A stretch of 12,888 bases of DNA, from the NCBI GenBank assembly GCA_003149835.1, contig QAMX01000140.1, positions 1-12,888 on the forward strand, read 5' to 3'. The notes under the pieces were generated by a model, which worked only from the letters and a program-made list of their open reading frames with translations, was not told where the DNA came from and did not search any database. The position numbers and the translations under genes were made by a program. Source of the stretch: Clostridiales bacterium (GTDB lineage: Bacteria; Bacillota; Clostridia; Oscillospirales; QAMX01). Positions 7,226-12,888 of this stretch are shown in pieces. Within the stretch, counting starts at the first letter, position 1; every line of letters begins with the position of its first letter.

Positions 7226-7450
7226 ATGGTGCGCGGCGCGGCAAAGCATGTGATCGTGATTAAAAATCCCGACAAGCGGATTTTCGAGCAGGCGATTTTT
7301 ATTGTAAAACGGGATCTGTTCCGAAAAAACGGAAAAAGCGAGGAAGAAATCCTTCTGGAAGCGAGAAGAGCGGCGGAGGGATATGTCAAGAAGGTCTTTC
7401 AAAAACAGGAAAAGTATGATATAATCAAGGAAAACATCGACAAGAAGTAA
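7226..7450 (+). CDS. Small uncharacterised protein downstream of spoIIE
   Basis: 74 residues from ATG 7226, which is preceded by GCGGAGG with an 11-nt gap. An earlier in-frame ATG at 7199 would add nine residues but has no ribosome site, so I prefer 7226. The protein starts MVRGAAKHVIVIKNPDKRIF, continues with an EQAIFIVK strand, then charged helical residues with EEEILLEARRAAEGYVKKVF, and a lysine-rich end. No transmembrane segment or metal motif is visible. The composition suggests a small alpha/beta cytosolic protein. I have seen similar short proteins of clostridia beginning M-x-RG and containing VIVxKxPD-xx-FEQAIF, but no function is known to me. It lies 98 bp after spoIIE without a terminator and 16 bp before the next gene, whose ribosome site overlaps its stop, so these three genes probably share transcripts. 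Confidence 0.72.
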   Translation: MVRGAAKHVIVIKNPDKRIFEQAIFIVKRDLFRKNGKSEEEILLEARRAAEGYVKKVFQKQEKYDIIKENIDKK

Positions 7451-7466
7451 GGGGCTATGGATTTCC

Positions 7467-8216
7467 TTGAATGTGACGGCACAGCAGAGAGAGGCGTTCA
7501 GCCTTGCCTGCGAGCGCGCGGCTCTGAGCCTGCGCGGGCAGAACGGGATTGGTTCGCTCGGTGAAAAAACACTTCATCTGGCGATGAAATACTTTTACGA
7601 GCCCGAGGAGACGCGGCACGAGCGGAAGGTTCAGGGATATGTGGCCGATATTTTTTCCGAGCGCGGCGTTGTGGAGATTCAGACGGCGCGGCTCGACCGG
7701 TTAGCGCCTAAAATCGGGGCGTTTCTGCCGGTGTCCGACGTGCTGGTCGTCTGCCCGATCGCCGTCGAGAAGTGGGTGATCTGGGTTGAGCCGGTCAGCG
7801 GCGCCATCGGCGAACGGCGCAAGTCGCCGGCCGCCGCGCGGCCTCTGGCAACCGTCGCCGAGCTTTACGCGCTGAAACCGTATCTGGGCGCACCGGGGCT
7901 TTCGGTCGATATCGCCTGCCTTGGCGTCGAGGAATACCGGCTGCTGGACGGCTATGGGGAAAACAAAAAAAAGCGCGCGACAAAATATGAAAAGGTCCCT
8001 GTGGCCCTGCGGGAGATTCTGCGCTTAGAAACGGCGCGGGACTATGCCCGGCTGCTCCCCGATTTTCTGCCGGATCCGTTTACGAGCCGCGAGCTCAGCG
8101 CGGCGGCAAAAATCCGGGTCGGCGACGCGCAAAAGGCGTTGAACGTGCTGCACGGCGTCGGCGCCGTCGCGCGGGTGGGAAAACGGGGCAATACATACCT
8201 GTATATGCGCCGGTGA
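7467..8216 (+). CDS. Uncharacterised protein with PD-(D/E)XK-like N-terminal pattern and winged-helix-like C-terminus
   Basis: 249 residues from a TTG start; AAGGGG (7449-7454), overlapping the upstream stop, is 12 nt before it. A GTG at 7473 is a possible alternative. I do not recognise a named family. The N-terminal half reads IGSLGEKTLH (E33), then HERKV, GYVADIF (D61) and VVEIQT (E70, Q72). The order E...D-x8-E-x-Q resembles the acidic core of PD-(D/E)XK nucleases, with Q in place of the usual K. Then follow strands such as VSDVLVVCPI and EKWVIWV and a basic KKKRATKYEKV stretch (about 168-178). Residues about 203-249 look like a winged helix: FTSRELSAAAKIRVGDAQKA, then a HGVGAVARVGKRGNTYLY wing. 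This suggests a nucleic-acid-binding protein, possibly a nuclease or an inactive relative. No signal peptide or membrane segment is visible. It ends at a strong terminator. Confidence 0.75.
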   Translation: MNVTAQQREAFSLACERAALSLRGQNGIGSLGEKTLHLAMKYFYEPEETRHERKVQGYVADIFSERGVVEIQTARLDRLAPKIGAFLPVSDVLVVCPIAVEKWVIWVEPVSGAIGERRKSPAAARPLATVAELYALKPYLGAPGLSVDIACLGVEEYRLLDGYGENKKKRATKYEKVPVALREILRLETARDYARLLPDFLPDPFTSRELSAAAKIRVGDAQKALNVLHGVGAVARVGKRGNTYLYMRR

Positions 8217-8260
8217 AGCCGGAGGGGAACAAAAGTTTTTGCTACGAGAGAAACCCAGTG

Positions 8261-8302
8261 AAAAACGCCGCTGAAAAGTTGCTTCTTTTCAGCGGCGTTT
8301 TT
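8261..8302. terminator. Long bidirectional intrinsic terminator between convergent units
   Basis: An A5-tailed arm (8261-8278) is the exact complement of 8285-8302: 18 perfect pairs, including the flanking A/T runs, around the 6-nt loop TTGCTT. Seven T residues follow on the plus strand and five on the minus strand. It closes the spoIIE-side genes and can also stop minus-strand transcripts from the MFS gene, although it lies about 170 bp past that stop. The remainder of 8217-8469 shows no supported gene. Confidence 0.93.
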
Positions 8303-8469
8303 TTCGTCAATGCGGATACGGGAAGAGAGGCTTTCGCTTTCAGGAGAGAGAGGGGGCGCATTCCGCCGCCTGTTTTGCCGCGGCGGCTTGCGCTCAAACC
8401 TGCGATACCGCCGCGCGGGGCTTCCGGTATGGCGTTTTACAGCGGATACGCCGGTTCGCTCCAAAAAAT

Positions 8470-9624
8470 TTATTTGACCTTCTGATAGGTTTTTTCAATC
8501 ATAAAAATCATCAGCGCGAAGAAAACGGCGAGATACAGCGGCATAATTTTCAAGCTGACATAGCTGGTAATCAAGCCCAGCAACGGGGGAATAAAGGTGG
8601 AGCCTACATAGGCGCTGGCCATTTGAATGCCGATAATCGCCTGTGAATTCTCCTTGCCGAAATTACTGGGCGTCGAGTGTATGATGCAAGGGTAGATCGG
8701 CGCGCAGCCGAGGCCGATGACGACAAAGCCCGCAAGGGCGAGCGCATCAAAAGGAAGCGGCAGCAATACGCACAGAATCCCGCAAAAGATCACAGCCGTA
8801 CCGATCCGGATCATTTTACGGTCGCCGAGCCGATCGGAAACAAAACCCGCTGCAAAGCGGCCGGCCGTAATGCCGATGTAGAATAGCGACGCAAATGCGG
8901 CGGCGAGCTCCTTGGATACGCCTCTGGTCTCTACAAGATAGGTGCTTGCCCACAGCATAGTCGTCGCTTCCGCCGCACAGTAAGCGAAAAATCCCGTCAA
9001 AAGGGATGGCACGCCGGTGATTTTCAGCGCGCCTTTCAGCCCCAAAACCTCGCCGCTGCTTTCGGCAATCTCCGTCCGGCGGTTGACTTTCCATACCGGC
9101 AAGGTAAGCAGCAGGATCAGGGCGATGCCGATTTGAATGAACGAGACGATGCGATAGCCGCTGTTCCAGACGGAGTGCGTGAGCGCATAGCTCATGACAT
9201 AGGGGCTGATAATGGTTCCCACGCCCCAGAAGCAGTGCAGCCAGCTCATATGCTTCGACGTATAGTGCAGGGCGACGTAATTGTTCAGCGCGGCGTCGAT
9301 CGCCCCTGCCCCGAGCCCGTACGGGACGGCCCATACGCACAGCATCCAGAACTGCGAAGCCGTGGAAAAGCCAAACAGAGCGGCAGCCGTCATAAACACG
9401 CTGACGACGGTAACGACATTGGCTCCCAGCTTTTTGGTCATACGCTCCGACAGCAGGCTGGAACAGATCGTTCCGCCGGAGATGATCATGGACACGATGC
9501 CCATATAGGAAATCGGGACATGAAAGCTCTGCTGCATCACAGGCCAGCCTGCGCCTAAAAGGGAATCCGGCAGACCGAGGCTGATAAACGCGAGATAAAT
9601 CAGCGATAAAAGAAACAGATACAT
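8470..9624 (-). CDS. Major facilitator superfamily (MFS) transporter
   Basis: 384 residues from ATG 9624, with GGGAGA 9 nt upstream. The same frame stays open far upstream, but that part is antisense-frame noise over the acetyltransferase gene; the hydrophobic protein begins at MYLFLLSLIYLAFISLGLPD. About twelve hydrophobic helices fill the length, with the usual break near the middle, a charged loop at about 180-200. Loop motifs resemble MFS motif A: SERMTKKLG (59-67) and, in the second half, GFVSDRLGDRK. The GAGAIDAALNN stretch (105-115) recalls the sugar-porter-like FucP/YbjJ subgroup. The substrate cannot be predicted. It lies 31 bp after the acetyltransferase gene on the same strand, so the two probably form one operon; resistance or metabolite export is possible but only inferred. 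Confidence 0.92.
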   Translation of the reverse strand: MYLFLLSLIYLAFISLGLPDSLLGAGWPVMQQSFHVPISYMGIVSMIISGGTICSSLLSERMTKKLGANVVTVVSVFMTAAALFGFSTASQFWMLCVWAVPYGLGAGAIDAALNNYVALHYTSKHMSWLHCFWGVGTIISPYVMSYALTHSVWNSGYRIVSFIQIGIALILLLTLPVWKVNRRTEIAESSGEVLGLKGALKITGVPSLLTGFFAYCAAEATTMLWASTYLVETRGVSKELAAAFASLFYIGITAGRFAAGFVSDRLGDRKMIRIGTAVIFCGILCVLLPLPFDALALAGFVVIGLGCAPIYPCIIHSTPSNFGKENSQAIIGIQMASAYVGSTFIPPLLGLITSYVSLKIMPLYLAVFFALMIFMIEKTYQKVK

Positions 9625-9655
9625 AGAATTTTTTCTCCCGTCTCGCAACAAGGCC

Positions 9656-10249
9656 TCAATTCGCGGAGGAAAGCGCCGCCGGTTTGCGGAACACGACCTG
9701 TGTTTTGTAAAAATCCGGCGGGAACATGATCCGGTAAATCCCGTCAAGTGTGGCCGCAAGATCGCCGCCGGGCAGAGACTCTGCGCAGGGAAGGCAGAGA
9801 ACCTGAAATTCACAGCCCCAAACGCAGGTTCTGACGCCGGTATCCATCGCGCCGCCGCGCTGATAAAAGGCGATGCGGCGCTCGCGTTTGATGCGTTCCG
9901 CCTCGCTGTCCGAGAAATCGGGGTGATCGACTTCAAAGAGCAGTGCGTCCGCCGCAGAAAGCTCCGAACGCAGCGCCGCGAGCAGAGCCGTCCCGACGCC
10001 TTTGCCGCGGTAGGGCGCAAAGACCGCCAGATAATCGACGAGGTAGATGTTTTCAGACGGCGATTTGCAGAGAAAGGCATAGGCAACCGGCGTTTCGCCG
10101 TCGCACAGCAGATAGGCTCGGTATGCGCCGCTCGCCATAAGCGGCTCCATCCACGCCAGCGGGCGGAGCTCTTCGGGCGGAAAGTCGTCGGCGAGCACGC
10201 CGGTATACAGCTTGGCGGCGTCGTCATAAGATAAAAGAGTACAGTTCAT
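9656..10249 (-). CDS. GNAT-family N-acetyltransferase
   Basis: 197 residues. GNAT enzymes transfer the acetyl group of acetyl-CoA to an amine. The central part shows the typical order: the strand AYRAYLLCDGETPVAYAF (beta2-beta3), then YLVDYLAVFAPYRGKGVGTA with the CoA pyrophosphate-binding loop RGKGVG at 81-86, the following helix LLAALRSEL, and later a LLFEVDHPD strand and a RRIAFYQRGGAMD segment (motif B, with the conserved Tyr). The substrate is unknown; the C-terminal 50 residues, which have an extra strand pair and several Cys (VRTCVWGCEFQVLCLPC), are not a standard part of the fold. The AAAGGAT ribosome site is rather far from the ATG (about 13 nt). It follows the lysyl-tRNA synthetase terminator and precedes the MFS gene, so it is the first gene of a small operon. 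I see no convincing promoter in 10250-10335. Confidence 0.9.
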   Translation of the reverse strand: MNCTLLSYDDAAKLYTGVLADDFPPEELRPLAWMEPLMASGAYRAYLLCDGETPVAYAFLCKSPSENIYLVDYLAVFAPYRGKGVGTALLAALRSELSAADALLFEVDHPDFSDSEAERIKRERRIAFYQRGGAMDTGVRTCVWGCEFQVLCLPCAESLPGGDLAATLDGIYRIMFPPDFYKTQVVFRKPAALSSAN

Positions 10250-10335
10250 AGGCAGAAACGGGATCCTTTCAGTAGCGTAATATCCGTTTGGATACGTTCG
10301 CCCCCTCCAACGCGCTGACAGCGGGAGCTGCTGTG

Positions 10336-10379
10336 AAAAAGCCTGCGCGGCAGAGCGCCCTCTGTCCGCGCAGGCTTTC
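10336..10379 (-). terminator. Intrinsic terminator after the lysyl-tRNA synthetase gene
   Basis: Read on the minus strand, AAAGCCTGCGCGG plus an AGAG extension pairs with CTCTGCCGCGCAGGCTTT around a 5-nt loop, with one bulged base, and is followed by five T residues (complement of 10336-10340). It begins about 20 bp past the stop codon. Confidence 0.88.
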
Positions 10380-10399
10380 GACAGATAGAACGAGTGGAC

Positions 10400-12436
10400 T
10401 CAGCGGATCGGCGTCCCTTCGGGGATCGCGTCGTCTACAAAGATCACCTTGCAGCCGCATGCGCTGTTGGTGCCCGCGAGCAGCATTCCCTTGCTCGTCA
10501 CGCCGGTCAGCCGCGCCGGTTTGAGGTTGGCGACGACGATGATCTTGCGCCCGATCAGCTGCTCGGGCGTATATTCGTGCTTGATGCTCGAAACGATGAC
10601 GCGCTCGCCCTCGCCGTCAAAAAGCGTCAGCTTCAAACAGCTGTGCGACTTGCGGATTTCCGAACATTTGACGACCTTGCAGACGCGCAGATCGATTTTG
10701 GAAAACTCGTCGATGTCGATCTCCGGCTTGACCGGCTCAACCGGATCGGGCTCGCCGTAGGCGACCGTTTCCTCCGCGGCCGGCTCCGGAGCGGCAGGCG
10801 CTTCCTCCTCCGCCGTTTTCGGATAGGAAAAGTCGAGCAGGGGGAGATATCTGGAAGCGTCGATGGCATAGAGGAAGAGATAGAGCCGCGGGCCCTTTTC
10901 CCTGTCGAGCAGAAGCCGGTAGACGTTTTTGAAGAATGCGCCCTGCAACGCTTTGAGCGTCTTGTCGTCGAGGTTTTCGCCGCGCACCCGCTTGGGAATC
11001 GCGTAGAGGAGAGCGTTCAGCTCGTCCAAGGTGTATCCGCCGGCGGCGATCGTCTCATGCAGGAGACGGATTTCTTCTCTCTCATCGTCCGTCAGCGTCT
11101 CATAAACGTCCCAGTTGCGGTGCTCGCGCAGCTTGTTGGCGTTTTCCGGCGAACACTGTTCCAGCCAGAAGCGGGCGCGGCCGAGACGCTCGGCGAACTG
11201 CTCATAGCGGTACGGCGTGCCGATCTTTTCAAACACGGTTTCCAGCATCGGAACGTTGAAATCGACGACGGAGCCGAGCTGCACAAGCAGGTTCATGGGA
11301 ACGCTTTCGGGGCGGCGGCCTTCGATTTCGCAGTTATACATGATCGCCGCGTTGTGCTCGTCCGCCTTGCCGGCCGCATATTCGCCGTACATCCGGTCAA
11401 ACTCAAAATATTGGCGCAGAATGCCGTCGTCAAAGCAGAAATCAAAGGCCTTGGTCGGCTCGGTCTTGGAGTACAGCCAGAGGATGATTTCCGGCTCGTA
11501 CAGTTTGAGCAGCGTGGCGGGCGTCAGATTCAGCCCGGAGGAGCCGGACATCTTGCCGGTCATGCCGCGAATCCCGATGAATTCATACCCTTGGAACAGC
11601 GGCGCTTCATAGCCGAAGATCTGCTTGGAAATCAGCCTTGCGTTGGAATAGGAACCGCTCGGCGCGGCGTGATCCTTTCCGCCCGGTTCAAAATCGACGC
11701 CCTCATAGCGCCAGCGCATCGGCCAGTCGACCTTCCAACCCAGCTTACAGTTGAAATCGGTCAGGAAATGGAAATGCCCGCTGTGGCCGCAGCGGCAGGT
11801 GTAATCCGCCTCGGTGCAGTCGTCGGACAGGCGCGTGATGGTTGTAAAGTCGGTATGGCATTCAGGACAGAAGATGGAGACGGGGTAGTATCTTTCCTTT
11901 TCAGCGTCGTGCTCGGCGGCAAGCTCCTCCGGCGTTTTTCCGGGATCTTTGGTCTTAAAAGAGTCGAGGATTTCAAAAATTTCGCCGCGTTTTTGCAGCG
12001 ATTCAATAATGTCCGCCGTGTACTTGCCCGAACGGTACATCTCCGCCTGATAGCGATAGTCCATCTCAATGCCGAAGCGGGTCATTTCCGCCATAAACTC
12101 CGCCTCGAAGTGCTTGGCGTAATTTTCGTGGCAGCCCCACGGGTCGGGAATATCCACATACGGGCAGCCGATATAGCGGTCATATCCGTCACCGACGACG
12201 GCCTGGACGTTGGCGGGGATTTTGCGGCAGCGGTCATACTCGTCCCATGAGAACAGGAGGCGAACCTTTTTTCCCAGCTTTCTCAGCGCCTTGGCGACGA
12301 ACAGCGGTGTGGCGATGTCTCTGAAATTGCCGATATGAACCGAGCCGGACGGGCTGATACCAGCCGCGCAGACGTATTCTTCCTTTGAAGGATTCCGCTC
12401 GATGATGCGCTGCGCGATTTCTTCTGACCAGTGCAT
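10400..12436 (-). CDS. lysS: Class I lysyl-tRNA synthetase with C-terminal tRNA-binding (Trbp111/EMAP-II-like) domain
   Basis: 678 residues from ATG 12436. It charges tRNA-Lys with lysine, using the class I (archaeal-type) fold that is unrelated to the usual bacterial class II LysRS. The N-terminus MHWSEEIAQRIIERNPSKEE and CAAGISPSGSVHIGNFRD (HIGN at 34-37) are class I LysRS signatures, as are LLFSWDEYDR, the WKVDWPMRW stretch with FEPGGKDHAA, and KMSGSSG (295-301, the KMSKS loop). Cys pairs CPEC and CRCGH in the insertion probably bind zinc. After an Ala/Pro/Glu-rich linker (about 543-571) the last 105 residues (572-678) are a separate domain, IDEFSKIDLRVCKVVKC to LKPARLTGVTSKGMLLAG, of the kind found at the C-terminus of MetRS and in CsaA. 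The in-frame ATG at 12448 has no ribosome site; the ATG at 12436 has GAGGA 5 nt before it and matches homologue starts. It has its own promoter and terminator. Confidence 0.95.
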   Translation of the reverse strand: MHWSEEIAQRIIERNPSKEEYVCAAGISPSGSVHIGNFRDIATPLFVAKALRKLGKKVRLLFSWDEYDRCRKIPANVQAVVGDGYDRYIGCPYVDIPDPWGCHENYAKHFEAEFMAEMTRFGIEMDYRYQAEMYRSGKYTADIIESLQKRGEIFEILDSFKTKDPGKTPEELAAEHDAEKERYYPVSIFCPECHTDFTTITRLSDDCTEADYTCRCGHSGHFHFLTDFNCKLGWKVDWPMRWRYEGVDFEPGGKDHAAPSGSYSNARLISKQIFGYEAPLFQGYEFIGIRGMTGKMSGSSGLNLTPATLLKLYEPEIILWLYSKTEPTKAFDFCFDDGILRQYFEFDRMYGEYAAGKADEHNAAIMYNCEIEGRRPESVPMNLLVQLGSVVDFNVPMLETVFEKIGTPYRYEQFAERLGRARFWLEQCSPENANKLREHRNWDVYETLTDDEREEIRLLHETIAAGGYTLDELNALLYAIPKRVRGENLDDKTLKALQGAFFKNVYRLLLDREKGPRLYLFLYAIDASRYLPLLDFSYPKTAEEEAPAAPEPAAEETVAYGEPDPVEPVKPEIDIDEFSKIDLRVCKVVKCSEIRKSHSCLKLTLFDGEGERVIVSSIKHEYTPEQLIGRKIIVVANLKPARLTGVTSKGMLLAGTNSACGCKVIFVDDAIPEGTPIR

Positions 12437-12441
12437 AGTCA

Positions 12442-12446
12442 TCCTC
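12442..12446 (-). promoter_or_regulatory. Ribosome binding site that decides the lysS start
   Basis: On the minus strand the sequence reads ATGAGGATGACTATG. GAGGA lies 5 nt before the third ATG (12436), whereas nothing purine-rich precedes the first ATG (12448). The protein therefore most likely starts MHW rather than MRMTMHW. Confidence 0.7.
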
Positions 12447-12467
12447 ATTTCAGTGTGTTATAATGGA

Positions 12468-12517
12468 TCCGCCGGCAACCAAACGCCAATATCGTATCTT
12501 TTGAGCGAAGCGGCGGA
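12468..12517 (-). other. Possible stem in the lysS leader
   Basis: TCCGCCG (12468-12474) and CGGCGGA (12511-12517) are perfect complements enclosing 36 nt within the roughly 110-nt leader. No T-box signature sequence or terminator is visible, and the leader is too short for a T-box. It may be a simple structural stem or chance. Confidence 0.3.
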
Positions 12518-12561
12518 ATCGTATGAGCCAAAACCTGTAAAAACTCCGATTTTTGAAAAAT

Positions 12562-12590
12562 ATTATACCATAAACGGATAAAAAAGTCAA
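12562..12590 (-). promoter_or_regulatory. Strong sigma-A promoter of lysS
   Basis: On the minus strand: TTGACT (12585-12590), a 17-nt spacer ending in the extended TGG, then a perfect TATAAT (12562-12567). Transcription should start near 12555, about 120 nt before the start codon. Confidence 0.85.
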
Positions 12591-12664
12591 TGAGGGGAGG
12601 AAATGATATTGAACGGCGAGCTCTGTGGGAGTACAATATTTTTTGCCGACGGGCCAAATAAGGC

Positions 12665-12693
12665 TTGACATCTTCGCGTAATTGTGGTAAAAT
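12665..12693 (+). promoter_or_regulatory. Near-consensus promoter of the tRNA genes
   Basis: Perfect TTGACA (12665-12670), a 17-nt spacer, and TAAAAT (12688-12693) with an extended TGG before it. The start is expected near 12700, about 12 nt before tRNA-Gly. It is divergent from the lysS promoter, with about 75 bp between the two -35 boxes. Confidence 0.9.
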
Positions 12694-12711
12694 ATCCAAG
12701 CTATGAATTTT

Positions 12712-12785
12712 GCGGGCGTGGTTCAATGGTAGAACTCCAGCCTTCCAAGCTGGTAACGTGGGTTCGATTCCCATCGCCCGCTCCA
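12712..12785 (+). tRNA. tRNA-Gly(TCC)
   Basis: A complete cloverleaf of 74 nt with encoded CCA: acceptor GCGGGCG pairs with CGCCCGC, the D arm is GTTC/GAAC, the anticodon stem CCAGC/GCTGG encloses CTTCCAA with anticodon TCC, and the T arm GTGGG/CCCAT (one G-T pair) encloses TTCGATT. It reads GGA (and other GGN by wobble). The discriminator base is T (12782), as in many bacterial glycine tRNAs. Confidence 0.97.
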
Positions 12786-12841
12786 AGAGGCGCGGATGAC
12801 AGAGATTCGGCCTGTGGCTTTGATTTTTTAGCAGATGATAT

Positions 12842-12888
<47 letters not shown>

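Noticed and set aside
8213..8485. Plus-strand frame of 90 codons after the nuclease-like gene
   Set aside because: It crosses the strong terminator hairpin at 8261-8302 and enters the convergent MFS gene; there is no ribosome site or recognisable protein.
9625..10227. Upstream extension of the MFS frame to 585 codons
   Set aside because: The added 201 codons overlap the GNAT gene in another frame and read as low-complexity Arg/Ser/Ala sequence. The ATG at 9624 has a good ribosome site and starts directly at the first membrane helix.
10394..12250. Plus-strand open frame of 618 codons
   Set aside because: It is fully antisense to the class I lysyl-tRNA synthetase, whose motifs are unmistakable. 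The translated sequence is rich in Arg, Val, Asp and Gly without domain signals, typical of the mirror frame of a GC-rich gene.
12437..12560. T-box riboswitch in the lysS leader
   Set aside because: The leader is only about 120 nt, with no terminator hairpin and no T-box core sequence that I can find.
12445..12786. Minus-strand reading frame of 113 codons beginning MERAMGIEPTLPAWKAGVLP
   Set aside because: Its N-terminal part is the antisense of tRNA-Gly, a well-known false protein pattern, and the rest runs through the divergent promoters.

Overview
The window looks like a chromosomal segment of a GC-rich, spore-forming member of the Clostridia, probably close to Oscillospiraceae/Ruminococcaceae. 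This rests on a full-length SpoIIE, a VanW-type wall protein, a class I (archaeal-type) lysyl-tRNA synthetase, strong Firmicutes-style Shine-Dalgarno sites, and sigma-A promoters with extended -10 elements. I see no insertion sequence, phage gene, CRISPR array or rRNA gene. Base and codon use look uniform, so this reads as core genome rather than an island.

Layout. The left end (1-860, minus) is a ROK-family sugar kinase cut by the window edge. It is separated by a 435-bp divergent promoter region from a plus-strand VanW/G5-like surface protein (1296-3002). After a hairpin comes a DUF975-type membrane protein (3134-4015), which overlaps rlmH (4012-4485) by 4 bp; a perfect intrinsic terminator closes this unit. 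A 320-bp region with several Spo0A-box-like sites precedes spoIIE (4806-7127). spoIIE is followed without a visible terminator by a small conserved-looking protein (7226-7450) and by an uncharacterised protein with a PD-(D/E)XK-like amino-acid pattern and a winged-helix-like C-terminus (7467-8216). A long bidirectional hairpin terminator (8261-8302) follows.

The right half is minus-strand: class I lysyl-tRNA synthetase (10400-12436) with its own strong promoter and terminator, then a GNAT acetyltransferase (9656-10249) and an MFS transporter (8470-9624) that probably form a two-gene operon. At the far right, a near-consensus promoter on the plus strand drives tRNA-Gly(TCC), followed by tRNA-Arg(TCT), which runs off the window.

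How the genes fit together. spoIIE commits the forespore to sigma-F activation and its upstream region is consistent with Spo0A control. LysRS and the divergent tRNA genes are translation functions; RlmH modifies the ribosome. The ROK kinase is a sugar-metabolism gene with a possible catabolite-control site nearby. The least explained genes are the two downstream of spoIIE. No strongly novel multi-gene system is evident. The best leads are the nuclease-like protein at 7467-8216 and the tRNA-binding domain fused to the class I LysRS.
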